A stretch of DNA of 64,000 nucleotides from NCBI GenBank assembly GCA_963795795.1, contig CAWCJS010000008.1:62001-126000 (forward strand). Reading direction: 5' to 3'. Position numbers and translations under genes: made by a program. Shown piece after piece: positions 62,585 to 64,000 of this stretch (within the stretch, counting starts at the first letter, position 1; every line of letters begins with the position of its first letter). The notes beneath the pieces were generated by a model. It ran no database searches and was not told where the DNA came from. It worked only from the letters and a program-made list of their open reading frames with translations. The stretch comes from Palsa-504 sp963795795. GTDB lineage: Bacteria > Actinomycetota > Actinomycetes > Streptosporangiales > Streptosporangiaceae.

Positions 62585-64000
62585 ATGTCATCGCAAGCCA
62601 GCAGTGGTCCGGGCGGCCTTCGAGCGGGCGCCCTGCGCATCGGCGACGTCGTCATCATGGCCATGGCCAGCTCCGGGCCCACGCAGAGCATCGCGGTCAC
62701 GCTGGCGGTCCTGCTCGCCACGGTCAACTACGCCACCTTCCTGCCCATCGCGATCTGCTTCATCCCGATGCTCGGGATCGCGATCGGCTACCAGCGGCTC
62801 AACGCGTGGCAGCCCAGCGCGGGCGCGACGTACTCCTGGGTCGGGCGCGCGCTCAACCCGCACGCCGGGTTCTTCGCCGGGTGGATCATGCTGATGTACT
62901 ACTCGGTCGGCACGACCAGCCTGACCGTCCCGCTCGGGACCTACATGCTGAGTTTCTTCAGCACCTCGGCGGCCAACAACACGCACTACGTCGCCGCGGT
63001 CGGCACGGCGTTCGACCTGGTGGTCCTGGTCGTCGCGGCCCTCGGGATCAAGCTGTCGGCCCGATTCAGCTGGGGCTGGGCCATCTTCGAGTACGGCCTG
63101 CTGGTCGGGTTCTCCATCGCCGCCATCGTCGGCATCTACGGCCACAGCCTGCACCACACCGTGCACATCAGCGGCTCGTGGTTTACCATCGGCGGCGCGG
63201 GCGGGTTCAGCGCGCTGGTTTCCGGCCTGCTGCTGGCCATCTTCCTGTACTCCGGCTGGGATACCGCCGCCTACGTCAGCGAGGAGGCCAAGGGCAAGCA
63301 GGCCGGTCCGGCCGGGGTAACCAGCGTGGCCGTGCTGTTCGTCATCTACGCGGGCGTCATCTTCTGCCTGCAGGGCGTCGCGCCCAACAGCGACATGCAG
63401 AACAACGCGGCCAACATCCTGGCCTACGTCGGCAACCTGATCGGCGGGAGCTTCTGGAAGCAGGTCATGATCGTCGCGGTGCTCGGCGGCACGCTCGCCT
63501 CGCTCCTGGCCGCCATCGTGAGCGCGGGGCGGATCTCCTTCGCGATGGGCCGCGACCGCACGTTCCCGCGCTGGTTCGGGGCGGTCAACCCCCGGTACAG
63601 CACCCCGTGGAACGCCACGATCCTGTTCGGCCTGCTGAACGTCGTGTTCCTCTGGGCCGCGACGCTGATCGGCTCGATCGGCAAGGCCCTGGCCGACATC
63701 ACCAGCACGCTCGGCCTGATGGCGGCGATGTTCTACCTGCTCACCTCCGGCACGGCGGTCTGGTACTACCGGCGGGTGATCATGCGCACGCGGTCCGACT
63801 TCTTCCTCGGCGGGGTCCTGCCGGCCCTAGGCGCGGCGTTCATGGCCTTCGTGATCATCTACACGCTGGCCAAGGGCCTGCTCAACGGGATCGAGATCGC
63901 CTTCGGCTTCGGGCTCGCCGCAATCGGCCTGGTGCTTTCCTTTGTCTCCCAGTACACCGGGAAGTCGACGTTCTTCTCCGACCCGACAACCAGCCACGGC
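62585..64000 (+). CDS. APC-family amino acid/amine permease, 3' end outside window
   Basis: At least 472 aa read from ATG 62585 with the frame open at the window end. It has about 12 hydrophobic segments; the first carries VVIMAMASSGPTQSIAVTLA, followed by the SAGATYSWVGRALNPHAGFF loop typical of the superfamily and later SGWDTAAYVSEEAKG. No ribosome site precedes the ATG, but GGATAAT is 9 nt upstream, so a leaderless start is possible. It lies 55 bp after the aminotransferase and likely imports its substrate or a relative. Confidence 0.88.
   Translation, partial: MSSQASSGPGGLRAGALRIGDVVIMAMASSGPTQSIAVTLAVLLATVNYATFLPIAICFIPMLGIAIGYQRLNAWQPSAGATYSWVGRALNPHAGFFAGWIMLMYYSVGTTSLTVPLGTYMLSFFSTSAANNTHYVAAVGTAFDLVVLVVAALGIKLSARFSWGWAIFEYGLLVGFSIAAIVGIYGHSLHHTVHISGSWFTIGGAGGFSALVSGLLLAIFLYSGWDTAAYVSEEAKGKQAGPAGVTSVAVLFVIYAGVIFCLQGVAPNSDMQNNAANILAYVGNLIGGSFWKQVMIVAVLGGTLASLLAAIVSAGRISFAMGRDRTFPRWFGAVNPRYSTPWNATILFGLLNVVFLWAATLIGSIGKALADITSTLGLMAAMFYLLTSGTAVWYYRRVIMRTRSDFFLGGVLPALGAAFMAFVIIYTLAKGLLNGIEIAFGFGLAAIGLVLSFVSQYTGKSTFFSDPTTSHG

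Noticed and set aside
1..64000. tRNA, rRNA, prophage and insertion sequences
   Set aside because: I looked for tRNA-like cloverleaf ends, transposase motifs (DDE), integrases and phage structural genes and saw none; a tRNA could still be missed without a scan.

Overview
The window is very GC-rich, uses GTG and TTG starts freely, and carries typical actinomycete families: a SARP/BTAD regulator, Ser/Thr kinases with a septum-formation-like domain, an RsbU/RsbW/STAS module, SigE-type and membrane-fused ECF sigma factors, and a TetR-ferredoxin-P450 set. I infer a filamentous high-GC actinobacterium; the genus cannot be fixed from this piece. No rRNA, tRNA, CRISPR array, complete insertion sequence or prophage was recognised.

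Layout. 0-3.1 kb: a G1 (glutamic) peptidase and a membrane Ser/Thr kinase. 3.1-8.0 kb: a minus-strand operon with a PP2C phosphatase, an anti-sigma kinase, two STAS antagonists, an unknown protein and a phytoene-desaturase-like FAD oxidoreductase. 8.2-20.9 kb: mostly regulators: a 1043-aa SARP/BTAD ATPase, a methyltransferase, a split SigE-type sigma factor, a Crp/Fnr protein, an ECF sigma factor fused to a zinc-finger/TM/extracytoplasmic part, a phosphotransferase, an RDD protein, a STAND NTPase with a TM and outer domain, and an AlkX-like glycosylase. 21.1-26.1 kb: a plus-strand cell-envelope cluster with a peptidoglycan hydrolase. 26.1-30.1 kb: an MBL hydrolase and a 955-aa PLP decarboxylase. 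30.3-41.3 kb: the most unusual region, a signalling and proteolysis island. 41.4-47.0 kb: GH76, ArsR-SRPBCC and SRPBCC genes, and a broken LuxR ATPase. 47.1-53.4 kb: an ABC exporter, an acyl-CoA ligase, and TetR-ferredoxin-P450. 53.4-64 kb: small regulators, an AbiEi/DUF559 protein, a lipoprotein hydrolase, a sensor-like membrane protein, an Anp1-type glycosyltransferase, an NMT1-like binding protein, a class III aminotransferase and an APC permease that runs off the end.

The 30.3-41.3 kb island is the best candidate for an undescribed system. It has a WD40-tailed kinase, a divergent kinase with a Cys ribbon overlapping a VWA gene by one base, two membrane proteins sharing a 112-aa N-terminal domain (80/112 identical by hand count), a double-FHA membrane trypsin-like protease, and divergently an FHA domain fused to a PrsW-type membrane protease. 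The parts suggest phosphorylation read by FHA domains and passed to proteolysis at or across the membrane. That role is inference.

A caution applies throughout: about twelve positions look like single-base frameshifts where coherent family sequence continues in another frame. Three fall in one LuxR gene. So many in 64 kb point to indel errors in the sequence, or less likely to widespread gene decay. Disrupted genes are listed with their reconstructed spans.
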